A stretch of DNA of 64,000 bases from Castellaniella sp. S9 (GTDB lineage: Bacteria > Pseudomonadota > Gammaproteobacteria > Burkholderiales > Burkholderiaceae_B), in contig NZ_JAPFGD010000003.1 of assembly GCF_027257175.1 (NCBI RefSeq), forward strand, positions 208,865 through 272,864. Reading direction: 5' to 3'. The translations under genes were made by a program, and so were the position numbers. This document shows, piece after piece, positions 26,454 through 35,350 of this stretch (position 1 is its first letter; every line of letters starts with the position of its first letter). The notes beneath the pieces were generated by a model that had not been told where the DNA came from, ran no database searches, and was given only the letters and a program-made list of their open reading frames with translations.

Positions 26454-27638
26454 GTGCAGGAACCCGACCCTCCCTTCAGCCTGCGCAAGATCGCGCTGGC
26501 CGCCTTCGGCCCCTCGCTGTTGTTTGGCGTGGGCGAAGGCGCGATGTTCCCGGTGCTGGCGCTCAGCGCCAGGGACCTGGGCGCCTCCGCGGCATGGGCG
26601 GGCTTCATCGTCGCCCTGGTGGGCATCGGTTCGCTGCTCGCCAATCTGCCGGCCGCCACGCTGGCCGCCCGATTCGGCGAACGCCGCGCCATGGTGGGCG
26701 CCTCTGCCTTCAGCCTGGTGGGGCTGGCCCTGTGCCTGCTGGCCCACGAGCCCTGGCTGTTCGGGATCGGCGTCCTCATGATCGGCATGGCCAGCGCCGT
26801 GTTCCTGCTGGCTCGCCAGACGTACCTGGTCGAGGCCGTGCCCCTGACGATGCGCGCGCGCGCCATGTCGACGCTGGGCGGCACCATGCGCATCGGCTTG
26901 TTCTTCGGGCCCTTCATTGCCGCCGGCTTCATCCATGTGCTGGGCCTGGACGGCGCCTATTGGGCGGCGGCCCTGGCCATCCTGGGCGCCGGCCTGCTGT
27001 CGCTGCTGATTCCCGACCTGCCGGGCGACCGCAAGCAGCGCGCCTCCGCCCGGCACATCGCCATGGGCCCGATGATGCGGCGCCATGCACGCGTATTCCT
27101 CACCCTGGGCATCGCCACGGCGCTGGTGTCGGCGCTGCGGTCCTGCCGGCAGATCGTGATCCCCCTATGGGCCGACCAGATCGGCCTGGACGCGACCACC
27201 ACCGCCCTGATCTACGGCATCATGGGCGGCGTCGACATGCTGCTGTTCTATCCCGCCGGCAAAGTCATGGACGTGAAAGGCCGGCTCTGGGTCGCCCTGC
27301 CCTCCATGCTGATCATGGCCACGTCCCTCGCGCTGATGCCGCTCACCCACGGCTTTGCGACCCTCATGGCGGTCAGCATGCTGCTGGGCCTGGGCAACGG
27401 CATCGGTTCGGGCATCATCATGACCATCGGCGCCGACGCCTCCCCCAACGAAGGGCGCACGCAATTCCTGGGCATCTGGCGCGTCATCACCGACCTGGGC
27501 GGCGGCGGCGGGCCGCTGCTGCTCTCCGGGCTGACGGCGGCACTGTCGCTGGCCGCCGGCATCCTGACCATCGGTGGCCTGGGTTACATGGCGGCCTATA
27601 TGTTCTGGCGCTGGCTGCCGCGCAAGGTCACTGCGTGA
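26454..27638 (+). CDS. Major facilitator superfamily transporter
   Basis: This is a twelve-helix permease of about 394 residues. The family motif between helices 2 and 3 is seen as LAARFGERRAMVG (about 66-78). The start is taken as the GTG at 26454 (VQEPDPPFSLRKI); no ATG lies before helix 1 in this frame, and the ribosome site is weak. It shares direction with the MarR gene, 139 bases downstream. Substrate is unknown. The general look is that of small-molecule efflux or uptake MFS proteins. Confidence 0.78.
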   Translation: MQEPDPPFSLRKIALAAFGPSLLFGVGEGAMFPVLALSARDLGASAAWAGFIVALVGIGSLLANLPAATLAARFGERRAMVGASAFSLVGLALCLLAHEPWLFGIGVLMIGMASAVFLLARQTYLVEAVPLTMRARAMSTLGGTMRIGLFFGPFIAAGFIHVLGLDGAYWAAALAILGAGLLSLLIPDLPGDRKQRASARHIAMGPMMRRHARVFLTLGIATALVSALRSCRQIVIPLWADQIGLDATTTALIYGIMGGVDMLLFYPAGKVMDVKGRLWVALPSMLIMATSLALMPLTHGFATLMAVSMLLGLGNGIGSGIIMTIGADASPNEGRTQFLGIWRVITDLGGGGGPLLLSGLTAALSLAAGILTIGGLGYMAAYMFWRWLPRKVTA

Positions 27639-27669
27639 GGCGTACCGGCGCGCACACCGAAAGGCTTTG

Positions 27670-28893
27670 ATGTCCCCCTCGACCGAACACCCCTACGCCG
27701 TGCGCGCCGCCTTGTGCCTGGTGCTGGCGGGCGTCTGCGCGGCCCTGCACATCTGGAAGCTGCCCCCGGCGCTGCCGGCGCTGCAGGAACAGTTCCAACT
27801 GGACCTCGTCGAATCCGGCTTCCTGCTGTCCATTGTGCAATTGGGCGGCATGACGCTGGGCCTGCTGGTCGGCCTGATCGCCGAGCGCATCGGCCTGCGC
27901 CGCAGCATGATGACCGGCCTGGCGATCCTTGCGGCCGCCTCGGCGGCGGGCGCTCATTTCGGCACCGCGGCCATGATCCTGCTGTTCCGGGCCATCGAGG
28001 GCTGCGGATTCCTGATGGTCGTCATGCCGGCCCCCGCGCTGATCCGGCGACTGGTGCCGCCGGCAAGCCTCAGCCGCCTCATGAGCCTGTGGAGCTGCTA
28101 CATGCCCATCGGCACCGTCCTCATCCTGGCCGGCGGCGCCTGGCTGCTGACGCTGGGCGACTGGCGCTGGCTCTGGACCCTGCTGGGGGCATTGACCTTC
28201 GCCATGCTGCTGCTGACCTGGGCCCTCGTGCCGGCGGACCCGCCCGCGGCGGCCGCCCATGGCGGCAATGCGTCGGGCCAGCCACCTGCCCTGCGCCTCG
28301 TGCGCCTCACCCTGGGCTCGCGCGGCGTCTGGATGATCGCGTTGATCTTCGGGGTTTATGCGGCGCAATGGATCACGGTCATTGGATTCCTGCCCACCAT
28401 CTACGCCGCCGGGGGCGTCGCCGGCACGACGGCCGGCTTGCTGACCGCGCTGGTGGCCGGGGCCAACATCATCGGCAACCTGCTGGCCGGACGCCTGCTG
28501 CACCAGGGCCTGCCCGCGCAGCGGCTGATCATGGCGGGCTTCATCACCATGATCGTCTGCGCCTTCGCCGCCTTTGGCGCCGGCTTGCCGACCGCCGCAC
28601 AGTTCGCCGCGATCCTGGTGTTCTCCGCCGTCGGCGGCCTCATCCCGGCAACGCTGTTCGTGCTCGCCATCGCCCTGGCGCCCACGCCGCAGGCGACCAG
28701 CACCACCATCGGCTGGATGCAGCAATGCTCGTCCCTCGGTCAGTTCACGGGACCGCCTGTGGTCGCCTGGGTGGTGAACCTCGCCGGCGGCTGGCAATGG
28801 ACCTGGCTGGCCACCGGCGCCTACGCCCTGGCGGGCATCGCTCTGGTCCTGGCCATCGGCCGCCCCGCACAGGGCGACGGCCAGCGCGCTTAG
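27670..28893 (+). CDS. Major facilitator superfamily transporter, CynX/NimT-like
   Basis: The 407-residue membrane protein starts at the ATG at 27670. It has twelve hydrophobic helices, an N-terminal half with LIAERIGLRRSMMTG (the helix 2-3 loop) and a MPAPALIRRLVPPASLSRLMSLWSCYMP stretch split over two helices. The style resembles cyanate/nitroimidazole-type MFS proteins. It follows the preceding MFS gene by 31 bases, so the two may be cotranscribed. Its last four bases overlap the end of the convergent HD-GYP gene. Substrate is not predictable. Confidence 0.82.
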   Translation: MSPSTEHPYAVRAALCLVLAGVCAALHIWKLPPALPALQEQFQLDLVESGFLLSIVQLGGMTLGLLVGLIAERIGLRRSMMTGLAILAAASAAGAHFGTAAMILLFRAIEGCGFLMVVMPAPALIRRLVPPASLSRLMSLWSCYMPIGTVLILAGGAWLLTLGDWRWLWTLLGALTFAMLLLTWALVPADPPAAAAHGGNASGQPPALRLVRLTLGSRGVWMIALIFGVYAAQWITVIGFLPTIYAAGGVAGTTAGLLTALVAGANIIGNLLAGRLLHQGLPAQRLIMAGFITMIVCAFAAFGAGLPTAAQFAAILVFSAVGGLIPATLFVLAIALAPTPQATSTTIGWMQQCSSLGQFTGPPVVAWVVNLAGGWQWTWLATGAYALAGIALVLAIGRPAQGDGQRA

Positions 28894-30098
28894 CCGACGA
28901 CGCTGGGCAAATTGAGGCCCGACTGCGCCCAATCGACCGGCTTGACCGCCGGCACGATCCGGATGTCGCAGCCCGGAGCAGAGAGATCGATACGGCGCTC
29001 GGCCGTGTATTGGCACAGGCGATTGGAGTAGAACACCTTGGCCACCGGGGCGTCCGGTGCATCACGGTTTTGCGCGACCACGACGGCCAGTTCGCCGGAG
29101 GTCAGGCTGAGGATGGAACCGACCGGAAAGCGCCCCAGCGCCCGGACGAAGGCGGCCAGGATGTCCTCATCGAACTGGCCCGTCCATTCGGCCATCTTGC
29201 CCAGCGAGAACGCCGGATCCCAGCCTTTCTTGTAGGGCCGGTTCGATGTGATCGCGTCGTAGACGTCGCAAATCGCGCCCATGCGCGCCAGCAGACTGAT
29301 CTGCTCGCCGGCCAGGCCGTCCGGATAGCCCCGCCCGTCGATGCGTTCGTGGTGATGCAGGCAGACGTCCAGGACCTCGGGTGGAATGCCGGGTTCCTCG
29401 CGCAGCATCGCCGCGCCCTCGACAGGATGCCGCCTGACGATCGCGAATTCCTCGTCGGTGAGGCGGCCCGGCTTGTTGAGGATCTTTTCCGGGATGCCGA
29501 CCTTGCCGATGTCGTGCAGCAGGCCCGCCATGCCCGCCAGGCGCACCTGTTCCTCGGAATGCCCGAGCTCGCGCGCCAGGGATGCCATCAGGGCGGCCAC
29601 GGCCACCGAATGCATGTAGGTGTACTGGTCGGCGCGCTTGATGCGCGCCAGGCTGAGCAGCGCGTCCGGATGTTCGTCGATGGACCCCGCCACGTCCTGC
29701 GCCAGGCGCTCGGCCTGCTGTACGTCCAGGCGGCGCCCCAGCTGGGCATCGCTGAACATCTGCGCGACCACGTCGCCCGAGGCATCGCGCACCCCGCGAG
29801 CCCGCTCGTAGGCCTGGTGGACCTCGTCCGCCGGCCCGGCCGCGTCTGCGTCCTGGGCGCGGCCGCCGTCGCGCCGGCCCACGGCCCGCGCCATCGGCTG
29901 GGCCTGGTCTTCGACGTCCAAGCCCCGATCCGTATCGATCCAGACCCACTCGAGCTTGGAGTCTCGCAGGCGCGACAGGTGGCTGTCCTGCTGGATCAGG
30001 AAGCGTTGGCGCCAGAATGAATGGTCCAGCCACGAGCCGCACAGCTCATGGATGTACATGCCGATACGCAGCTGCGAAACAGGCACTCGCTTGAGCAT
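28890..30098 (-). CDS. HD-GYP domain cyclic-di-GMP phosphodiesterase
   Basis: The product is 402 residues. An N-terminal DUF3391-type domain (about 1-100, with RIGMYIHELCGSWLDHSFW) precedes a variable linker and an HD-GYP domain (about 150-330). HDIGK and HHHERIDGRGYPDGL are intact, as are the earlier HSVAVAALM and later NRPYKK motifs, so a metal-dependent c-di-GMP hydrolase is likely. It starts 15 bases after ubiX and is the last gene of the hemA-prfA-prmC-grxD-ubiX run. It may therefore be transcribed with housekeeping genes. Confidence 0.9.
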   Translation of the reverse strand: MLKRVPVSQLRIGMYIHELCGSWLDHSFWRQRFLIQQDSHLSRLRDSKLEWVWIDTDRGLDVEDQAQPMARAVGRRDGGRAQDADAAGPADEVHQAYERARGVRDASGDVVAQMFSDAQLGRRLDVQQAERLAQDVAGSIDEHPDALLSLARIKRADQYTYMHSVAVAALMASLARELGHSEEQVRLAGMAGLLHDIGKVGIPEKILNKPGRLTDEEFAIVRRHPVEGAAMLREEPGIPPEVLDVCLHHHERIDGRGYPDGLAGEQISLLARMGAICDVYDAITSNRPYKKGWDPAFSLGKMAEWTGQFDEDILAAFVRALGRFPVGSILSLTSGELAVVVAQNRDAPDAPVAKVFYSNRLCQYTAERRIDLSAPGCDIRIVPAVKPVDWAQSGLNLPSVVG

Positions 30099-30113
30099 GG
30101 TGGAATCCGGGGA

Positions 30114-30707
30114 TCAGTCCGGCGCGCCGGGGGTTTCATCCATGCCTTCCCAGCGCGGGCCGGGCACATGGATGTCGAACAGGTCGAGCACACGGCAGAC
30201 CGTATGATCGATCATTTCGTCCAGGGTCTGCGGCCGCATGTAGAACGCAGGCAGCGGTGGAAACACCACGCCGCCCATCTCGGTCACCGCAGTCATGTTG
30301 CGCAGGTGCGCCAGATTCAGCGGCGTTTCCCGGATCATCAGCACCAGGCGCCGCCGTTCCTTGAGGGTCACGTCGGCCGCCCGGGTCAGCAGATTGTCGG
30401 ACAGGCCATGGGCCACCGCCGCCAGGGTGCGCATGGAACAGGGCACGATCACCATGCCCGTGGTTGCGAACCCGCCGCTGGCGAGCGTCGCGCCCACGTC
30501 GCGGTGGCTATAGACGCGATCGGCCAAGGCATGGACGGCCTGGCGCGACATGCCCAGCTCGTGGCGGATGTTGAGCACCCCGGCCGGCGACACCACCAAG
30601 TGAGTCTCGATCGTGCCGAGCTCGCGCGCGAGCTGCAGCAGGCGGATCGCGTATTGCGCGCCCGTGGCCCCGCTGATGCCGACGACCAGGCGACGCCGGT
30701 CGGTCAC
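30114..30707 (-). CDS. ubiX: Flavin prenyltransferase UbiX
   Basis: The product is 197 residues with the N-terminal flavin-binding [18 protein letters not shown] (about 9-26), and the later [21 protein letters not shown] and [13 protein letters not shown] motifs of UbiX/PAD1. It prenylates FMN to make the cofactor for UbiD-type decarboxylases. Its start overlaps the grxD stop by four bases. No ubiD is adjacent. Confidence 0.95.
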   Translation of the reverse strand: MTDRRRLVVGISGATGAQYAIRLLQLARELGTIETHLVVSPAGVLNIRHELGMSRQAVHALADRVYSHRDVGATLASGGFATTGMVIVPCSMRTLAAVAHGLSDNLLTRAADVTLKERRRLVLMIRETPLNLAHLRNMTAVTEMGGVVFPPLPAFYMRPQTLDEMIDHTVCRVLDLFDIHVPGPRWEGMDETPGAPD

Positions 30708-31045
30708 TCGATGGCCCCGGATTCCTTCAGGAGCTCGGCGAGTTCGCCCTTTTCATACATCTCGGACATGATGTCCGTGCCGCCGATGAATTCGCCCTTG
30801 ACGTAGAGCTGGGGAATCGTCGGCCAATTGGCGTAATCCTTGATGCCCTGGCGCACCTCGGCGTCCTCGAGCACGTTGACCGTCACGAGCTTGGTGACGC
30901 CCACCGCCTTGAGGACCTGGATCGCGCGGGCCGAAAAACCGCATTGCGGGAACTGCGCCGTGCCTTTCATGAACAGGACGACCGGATTGTCCGTGACCGT
31001 CTCGCGGATGAATGACTGGACTTCGGATTGGACTTCTTCGCTCAT
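30704..31045 (-). CDS. grxD: Monothiol glutaredoxin, Grx4 type
   Basis: The product is 113 residues with the monothiol active site CGFS (Cys35), preceded by [10 protein letters not shown], followed by [19 protein letters not shown]. Grx4 proteins bind and transfer [2Fe-2S] clusters as dimers with glutathione. It lies between prmC (25 bases) and ubiX (overlap), the usual order in Bordetella-type genomes. Confidence 0.95.
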   Translation of the reverse strand: MSEEVQSEVQSFIRETVTDNPVVLFMKGTAQFPQCGFSARAIQVLKAVGVTKLVTVNVLEDAEVRQGIKDYANWPTIPQLYVKGEFIGGTDIMSEMYEKGELAELLKESGAIE

Positions 31046-31070
31046 GGTGTTCCACCAGAAAATGTAACGT

Positions 31071-31898
31071 TTAAAACGACAGGCGACCCCGGGTCACCCG
31101 CTCGATGCCTGCCAGGTCCCGCAGGCTGGCAATATCGGCAAACCCTCGACGCCGCAACAGCCGGCGCACCGCGCCGGCCTGGTCCCATCCGTGCTCGACA
31201 CACACCGTGCCCGACGGCGCCAGATACCGCGGCGCCCCGTCGATGATCGCACGCAATGCCGACAGGCCGTCGGCCCCGTCCGTGAGCGCCGTCGGCGGCT
31301 CGAAGCGCAGGTCGCCCTGCCCCAGGTGCGGGTCCCGCGCGTGGATGTACGGCGGATTGGACACGATGAGGTCGTATTGCGGCGACCCCAATCGGCTATC
31401 GTACCAATTCCCGTGGAAAAACTGTAGCGATGCCCCCAAAGCCCGCGCATTCTCCGCCGCGATCGCCAGCGCCGCCGGGCTGACATCGGTGGCGTCCACC
31501 CGCGCGTCGGGGCGCGCCAGGGCGACCGAGACCGCCACGGCCCCGCTGCCCGTCCCCAGGTCCAGCACGCGCGGGGCGGCACACCCGGCCACGGCCTCGA
31601 GGGCCGCCTCGACCAGTTGCTCGGTCTCGGGTCGGGGAATCAGCACATCGGGGGTCACCCGGAATTCGCGGCCCAGGAACTCGCGCCGCCCAAGGATATA
31701 GGCCATGGGCTCGCCCGCGGCGCGGCGCGCCTCGAGGGCCTCGTAGGCCGCCAAGTGCGCCGGATCCAGAGGATCCGTGTCGTGGGCGATCAGCCAGCTG
31801 CGCGGCACCCCCAGCACCTGTTGCCACAGCATATGCGCCTCGAGCCGCGGCAGCGGACTGGCCGCGACCCGGTCGCGCAGGGTATGGGTCGCCGCCAT
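31071..31898 (-). CDS. prmC: Peptide chain release factor N5-glutamine methyltransferase
   Basis: The product is 275 residues. The N-terminal helical domain is followed by a SAM-binding Rossmann fold ([15 protein letters not shown]) and the substrate motif [10 protein letters not shown], diagnostic of PrmC/HemK. It methylates the GGQ glutamine of the release factors, and its substrate gene prfA lies seven bases upstream in the same operon. Confidence 0.95.
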   Translation of the reverse strand: MAATHTLRDRVAASPLPRLEAHMLWQQVLGVPRSWLIAHDTDPLDPAHLAAYEALEARRAAGEPMAYILGRREFLGREFRVTPDVLIPRPETEQLVEAALEAVAGCAAPRVLDLGTGSGAVAVSVALARPDARVDATDVSPAALAIAAENARALGASLQFFHGNWYDSRLGSPQYDLIVSNPPYIHARDPHLGQGDLRFEPPTALTDGADGLSALRAIIDGAPRYLAPSGTVCVEHGWDQAGAVRRLLRRRGFADIASLRDLAGIERVTRGRLSF

Positions 31899-31905
31899 CG
31901 CGCGA

Positions 31906-32988
31906 TCACTCGTCCAGGGCCAGGGCGGCGAGCTGCTCGGCCTGATGTTCGGCCAGCAAGGCGCCGATGAGTTCCTCGAGGTCGCCTTCCATGATCTGGC
32001 CGAGCTTGTACAAGGTGAGGTTGATGCGATGGTCCGTCACCCGTCCCTGGGGAAAGTTGTAGGTGCGGATGCGCTCGGAACGGTCGCCCGAGCCCACGAG
32101 GCTCTTGCGCTGCGCCGCCTCGCGCGCGTGCGCCTCCTGCTGCTGCCGGTCCTTCAGGCGTGCAGCCAGCACCTGCATGGCCTTGTCCCTGTTCCGGTGC
32201 TGCGAGCGGTCGTCCTGGCACTCCACCACCAATCCCGTGGGCAAATGGGTGATGCGCACCGCCGAATCCGTCTTGTTGATGTGCTGGCCCCCGGCACCGC
32301 TGGCGCGAAAAGTGTCGATGCGCAAGTCGTTGGGATTGATCTGGATGTCGGCCAGCGTGTCGGCCTCGGGCATGACCGCCACGGTGCAGGCCGAGGTGTG
32401 CACGCGGCCCTGCGCCTCGGTCTCGGGCACACGCTGCACCCGGTGGGCGCCCGATTCGAATTTCAGTCGGCCATAGACGCCGTCGCCCTCGACGTGGACG
32501 ATGACCTCTTTGTAGCCGCCCAGCTCGGCACCGCTCTCGGACATGAATTCCACCCGCCAGCCTTGGCTTTCGGCGTAGCGCATGTACATCCGCAGCAGGT
32601 CGCCCGCGAACAGTGCGCTCTCGTCGCCGCCGGTGCCGGCGCGGATTTCCAGGAACACGCTGCGGTCGTCATCCGGATCGCGCGGCAGCAGCAGGACCTG
32701 CAACTCGCCTTCCAGCGCCTCGAGGCGGCCCTCGGCGGCCTCCAGTTCCTCGGCGGCCATGTCCCTCATCTCGGGATCGGACATGAGCTCGCGAGCGCCC
32801 TCGCGATCGGTTTCGGCCCGTTGCCATGCCGTGAAGGCGGCGACGACGGGGTCGAGCTCGGCGCGCTCGCGCGTGAGCTTGCGGAAGCGGTCCATGTCGG
32901 CAGCGCTGTCGGGCTCGGCCAGCAGCGCATCGATCTCAATGAGGCGGTGGGCCAATTGTTCCAGCCGGCTGCGCATCGAGGGTTTCAT
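31906..32988 (-). CDS. prfA: Peptide chain release factor 1
   Basis: The product is 360 residues, the normal length. The GGQ motif is in [18 protein letters not shown] and the surrounding region is intact. The codon-recognition domain precedes it and the C-terminal [12 protein letters not shown]-type end is present. It terminates translation at UAA and UAG. It sits between hemA and prmC as in many proteobacteria. Confidence 0.96.
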   Translation of the reverse strand: MKPSMRSRLEQLAHRLIEIDALLAEPDSAADMDRFRKLTRERAELDPVVAAFTAWQRAETDREGARELMSDPEMRDMAAEELEAAEGRLEALEGELQVLLLPRDPDDDRSVFLEIRAGTGGDESALFAGDLLRMYMRYAESQGWRVEFMSESGAELGGYKEVIVHVEGDGVYGRLKFESGAHRVQRVPETEAQGRVHTSACTVAVMPEADTLADIQINPNDLRIDTFRASGAGGQHINKTDSAVRITHLPTGLVVECQDDRSQHRNRDKAMQVLAARLKDRQQQEAHAREAAQRKSLVGSGDRSERIRTYNFPQGRVTDHRINLTLYKLGQIMEGDLEELIGALLAEHQAEQLAALALDE

Positions 32989-33077
32989 CGTGGGGTCATC
33001 CAGTACAACGGGTTCGGGAGCCGGGCGGCAAAAGCATGCCCTCCCCGGCGGGGGGACGCGGAAGATGGGGAGCGTCG

Positions 33078-34355
33078 CTACCGGCGGCGGGCGCCGGCCT
33101 CGGGCGTCAGGCGCGGCAGCAGCGCCAGCAATTGCTGGCGCTCGGCGCCTTCGCTGCGATTGAGGGCCGCCAGCGGCCCGTGCATGAATTTCTGGGTAAG
33201 GCCGTGGGCGAGCTGGTCCAGCACCGCCTGCGGATCCTCGCCGCGCGCCAGCAGGCGCCGCGCACGGTCCAGTTCAGCATGGCGCAGCGCGTCGACGTTG
33301 CGCTGGAAATCGATGATCGCCGGGACGATCTCGCGCTGGCTCAGCCAGTGCATGAAATTCTGGACGCGGGTCTCGATGATGGCCTCGGCCTGCACCACCG
33401 CCGCGCGACGCGCATCCGCGCCGCTTTGGACCATGCGGCCCAGGTCGTCGACGGTATACAGATAGACGTCGGCCAGGCGACCGGCCTCGGCCTCGATGTC
33501 GCGCGGCACCGCCAGGTCGACCATCACCATGGGGCGATGGCGCCGCGCACGCGCAGCCCGTTCCACCATCCCCAGACCGAGGATGGGCAAGGAACTGGCC
33601 GTACAGGACACCACCACATCGTATTCCGCCAGATGGTTCGGCAGTTCGGATAGCTTCAGCGTACGGGCGTCGAAACGGCCCGCGAGAACCTCGGCGCGCT
33701 CGACCGTGCGATTGGCCACCGCCATCCGGCGCGGGCGCGCCGCGCCGAAGTGCGTGGCACAGAGCTCGATCATTTCGCCCGCGCCGATGAACAGCACGTT
33801 GGCCTGCGACAAATCGCCCAGGACGCGTTCGGCCAGGCGCACGGCGGCGGCGGCCATGGACACGGAATGGGCGCCGATGGCCGTTTGCGAGCGGACCTCC
33901 TTGGCGACCGAGAACGTGCGCTGGAACAACTGGTGCAACAGGGTGCCCAGCGTGCCGGCCTCCTCGGCGGCGCGCACGGCGGATTTCATCTGGCCGAGGA
34001 TCTGGGGCTCGCCCAGCACCATCGAATCCAGGCCGCTGGCGACCCGGAAGGTATGGCGCACGGCATCGTTGCGCTGGTAGCGGTAGACGTGGGGAATCAG
34101 GATGCCCGCCTCGAGGCGGTTGAACTCGGCCAGCCAGCCGGGCAGGCGCTCGGCGACGCCGGGGTCGGCGGCACAGTAGACCTCGGTGCGATTACAGGTC
34201 GACAGGATGGCCGCCTCGCGCACGGCGCTGCCGAAGGCCGAGCGCAGCCCCGCCAGCGCGGGCTTGAGCACGTCGAGCGGAAACGACACGCGTTCCCGCA
34301 CCGACACCGGCGCGGAAACATGGTTCAGCCCGAAAGTGAGAACGTCGACCGACAT
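33078..34355 (-). CDS. hemA: Glutamyl-tRNA reductase
   Basis: The product is 425 residues. [15 protein letters not shown] and STCNRTEVY, with catalytic Cys54, mark the N-terminal domain; [14 protein letters not shown] is the NADPH fold; and a C-terminal dimerisation helix follows. It makes glutamate-1-semialdehyde, the first step of tetrapyrrole synthesis. The start at 34355 (MSVDVLTFG) fits the family; an ATG at 34367 would add four residues. A perfect minus-strand TATAAT at 34395-34390 lies about 35 bases upstream and probably drives the hemA-prfA-prmC-grxD-ubiX operon. Confidence 0.95.
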   Translation of the reverse strand: MSVDVLTFGLNHVSAPVSVRERVSFPLDVLKPALAGLRSAFGSAVREAAILSTCNRTEVYCAADPGVAERLPGWLAEFNRLEAGILIPHVYRYQRNDAVRHTFRVASGLDSMVLGEPQILGQMKSAVRAAEEAGTLGTLLHQLFQRTFSVAKEVRSQTAIGAHSVSMAAAAVRLAERVLGDLSQANVLFIGAGEMIELCATHFGAARPRRMAVANRTVERAEVLAGRFDARTLKLSELPNHLAEYDVVVSCTASSLPILGLGMVERAARARRHRPMVMVDLAVPRDIEAEAGRLADVYLYTVDDLGRMVQSGADARRAAVVQAEAIIETRVQNFMHWLSQREIVPAIIDFQRNVDALRHAELDRARRLLARGEDPQAVLDQLAHGLTQKFMHGPLAALNRSEGAERQQLLALLPRLTPEAGARRR

Positions 34356-34389
34356 GCCCGGAAACATTTACGCAAGAATGACAACCGGC

Positions 34390-34395
34390 ATTATA
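34390..34395 (-). promoter_or_regulatory. -10 element upstream of hemA
   Basis: A consensus TATAAT on the minus strand lies 23-35 bases before the hemA start candidates. The matching -35 region is poor. The predicted leader is short (about 16-28 bases). Confidence 0.45.
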
Positions 34396-34460
34396 AACGC
34401 CCGGGAGCCCGCCAGGGGATTTCCCGAGGGTGGACGCCTGCAGAACGTCGTTTTTTCGTG

Positions 34461-34466
34461 TATTAT
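34461..34466 (+). promoter_or_regulatory. -10 element of tRNA-Phe
   Basis: TATTAT lies 11-16 bases before the mature tRNA 5' end, followed by a GC-leaning discriminator (TCTGCGTC), as is usual for stringently controlled stable-RNA promoters. The -35 region (around CTGCAG at 34438-34443) is weak. Confidence 0.45.
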
Positions 34467-34476
34467 TCTGCGTCTT

Positions 34477-34552
34477 GGCCCGGTAGCTCAGTCGGTAGAG
34501 CAGAGGATTGAAAATCCTTGTGTCGGTGGTTCGATTCCGCCCCGGGCCACCA
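34477..34552 (+). tRNA. tRNA-Phe (GAA)
   Basis: This is a complete 76-base cloverleaf including an encoded CCA. The acceptor arms are GGCCCGG and CCGGGCC, the D arm is GCTC...GAGC, and the anticodon stem-loop GGATTGAAAATCC carries GAA. The T arm has the GGTTCGATTCC loop. Its 3' side is followed at once by repeats, a transposase fragment and a toxin-antitoxin pair, so it may mark an integration hot spot. Confidence 0.97.
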
Positions 34553-34576
34553 CCCCTTCTTCCCTCCCAGTCTCAC

Positions 34577-34648
34577 CAAGCCCCATTTTCACCGCGGAAA
34601 TAAGGGCTTGCGTCGAAAACCCATCCCAAGCCGCCTCATCGGATTCCA
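34577..34648 (+). repeat. Direct repeat, copy 1 (next to tRNA-Phe)
   Basis: This is the left copy of an imperfect ~72-base repeat. Its last 44 bases (34605-34648) are identical to 35834-35877. The first part forms a hairpin with arms CAAGCCC (34577-34583) and GGGCTTG (34604-34610). It begins 24 bases after the tRNA end. The repeat may be an attachment-site duplication, or a transcription-end element copied with the tRNA flank. Confidence 0.8.
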
Positions 34649-34665
34649 CTGAATCCCGGGCTTTT
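34641..34665 (+). terminator. Candidate terminator downstream of tRNA-Phe
   Basis: GGATTC (34641-34646) pairs perfectly with GAATCC (34651-34656) around CACT, followed by CGGGC and a run of five T. The T run is a little far from the stem, so the call is tentative. The second repeat copy lacks the second arm. Confidence 0.4.
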
Positions 34666-34687
34666 TGTTCCCTGTTGTGTTGGGCGC

Positions 34688-35009
34688 TTCCCCCATATTC
34701 GGCGCTTGGTGATCGTGGCCGACCGGGGGCTGCTCTCGCTCGATAACATGCAGGCCATCCAGGCCTTGCAATTGCCCGATGGCAGCGCACTGGAATTCAT
34801 TCTGGCGGTGCCGGGCCGCCGCTACGGGGAATTCCACGTCATCTTGCAGGACTTCCACAAGACCATTACAGACGAAGAAAATGAAACCGTCTGCGAAACG
34901 CGCTGGCGGGGGGGTGCGTCTGGTGGTGGCTCATCATCCGCTCCGCGCCGCCGAACAGAATGCTTGGCGCAGGGACAAGATTGCCGAACTGGAATCCAAC
35001 GCTTGATGC
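34688..35009 (+). pseudogene. IS1634-family-like transposase fragment, truncated at both ends and frameshifted
   Basis: The conceptual sequence RRLVIVADRGLLSLDNMQAI then LEFILAVPGRRYGEFH matches the middle of DDE transposases of the IS1634 type. After a G7 tract at 34908-34914 the reading continues one frame over as RLVVAHHPLRAAEQNAWRRD and stops after LESNA. Both the N-terminal and C-terminal thirds of the gene are missing, and no inverted repeats are seen. It is a dead remnant inside the segment bounded by the direct repeats. Confidence 0.7.
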
Positions 35010-35046
35010 AACGTATTCGATCGAGTACAATTAGTCGTGTACACGA
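35003..35046 (+). promoter_or_regulatory. Promoter and palindromic operator of the toxin-antitoxin pair
   Basis: TTGATG (35003-35008) and TACAAT (35026-35031) are separated by 17 bases, a good sigma-70 promoter. The 12-base perfect palindrome TCGTGTACACGA (35035-35046) covers the predicted start point and the GTG start of the toxin gene. That is the expected place for autorepression by the helix-turn-helix antitoxin. The toxin mRNA may be almost leaderless. Confidence 0.6.
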
Positions 35047-35350
35047 TAAAGCCGTTGCCCGAATTCGACGCGTGGTTCGACAGCCTGAAAGACCCGTCGA
35101 CCCGCGCCCGCCTCATTCGCAGACTTGAGAAAGCTGAACGGGGCCTCTTGGGCGATGTAGAACCCGTCGGGGAGGGTGTCAGTGAGATGCGCGAGTTCTT
35201 CGGCCCTGGCTGGCGCATGTACTACATTGAGCAGGGTGATGTGCTGATCGTCATGCTCGGAGGTGGCAGCAAGGCACACAAAGCCGCGACATCAAGCGGG
35301 CCAAAGAGTTGGCCCGGACCCTGAGATACGATGAGGAAAACCGATCATGA
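35037..35350 (+). pseudogene. RelE/HigB-type addiction-module toxin with a one-base frameshift near the C-terminus
   Basis: The frame from the GTG at 35037 gives the family sequence MYTIKPLPEFDAWFDSLKD, VGEGVSEMREFFGPGWRMYY and VLIVMLGGGSK. It then leaves the family and ends at 35324 after 95 residues. The family's conserved end, DIKRAKELARTL, is encoded one base out of frame. It runs on to RYDEENRS and a TGA at 35348-35350 that overlaps the antitoxin start (ATGA). A single missing base near 35270-35280 explains this: restoring one A makes the text read GSKATQSRDIKRAK. The truncated protein may be weakened or inactive. A sequencing error is the main alternative. Confidence 0.8.

Noticed and set aside
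34488-34858. Minus-strand frames across tRNA-Phe and the transposase remnant
   Set aside because: One runs through the tRNA itself and the other is antisense to the transposase match.
35037-35350. Programmed frameshift in the toxin gene
   Set aside because: No slippery heptamer followed by a stem or pseudoknot is evident near 35270-35290; a simple one-base loss is the more economical reading.
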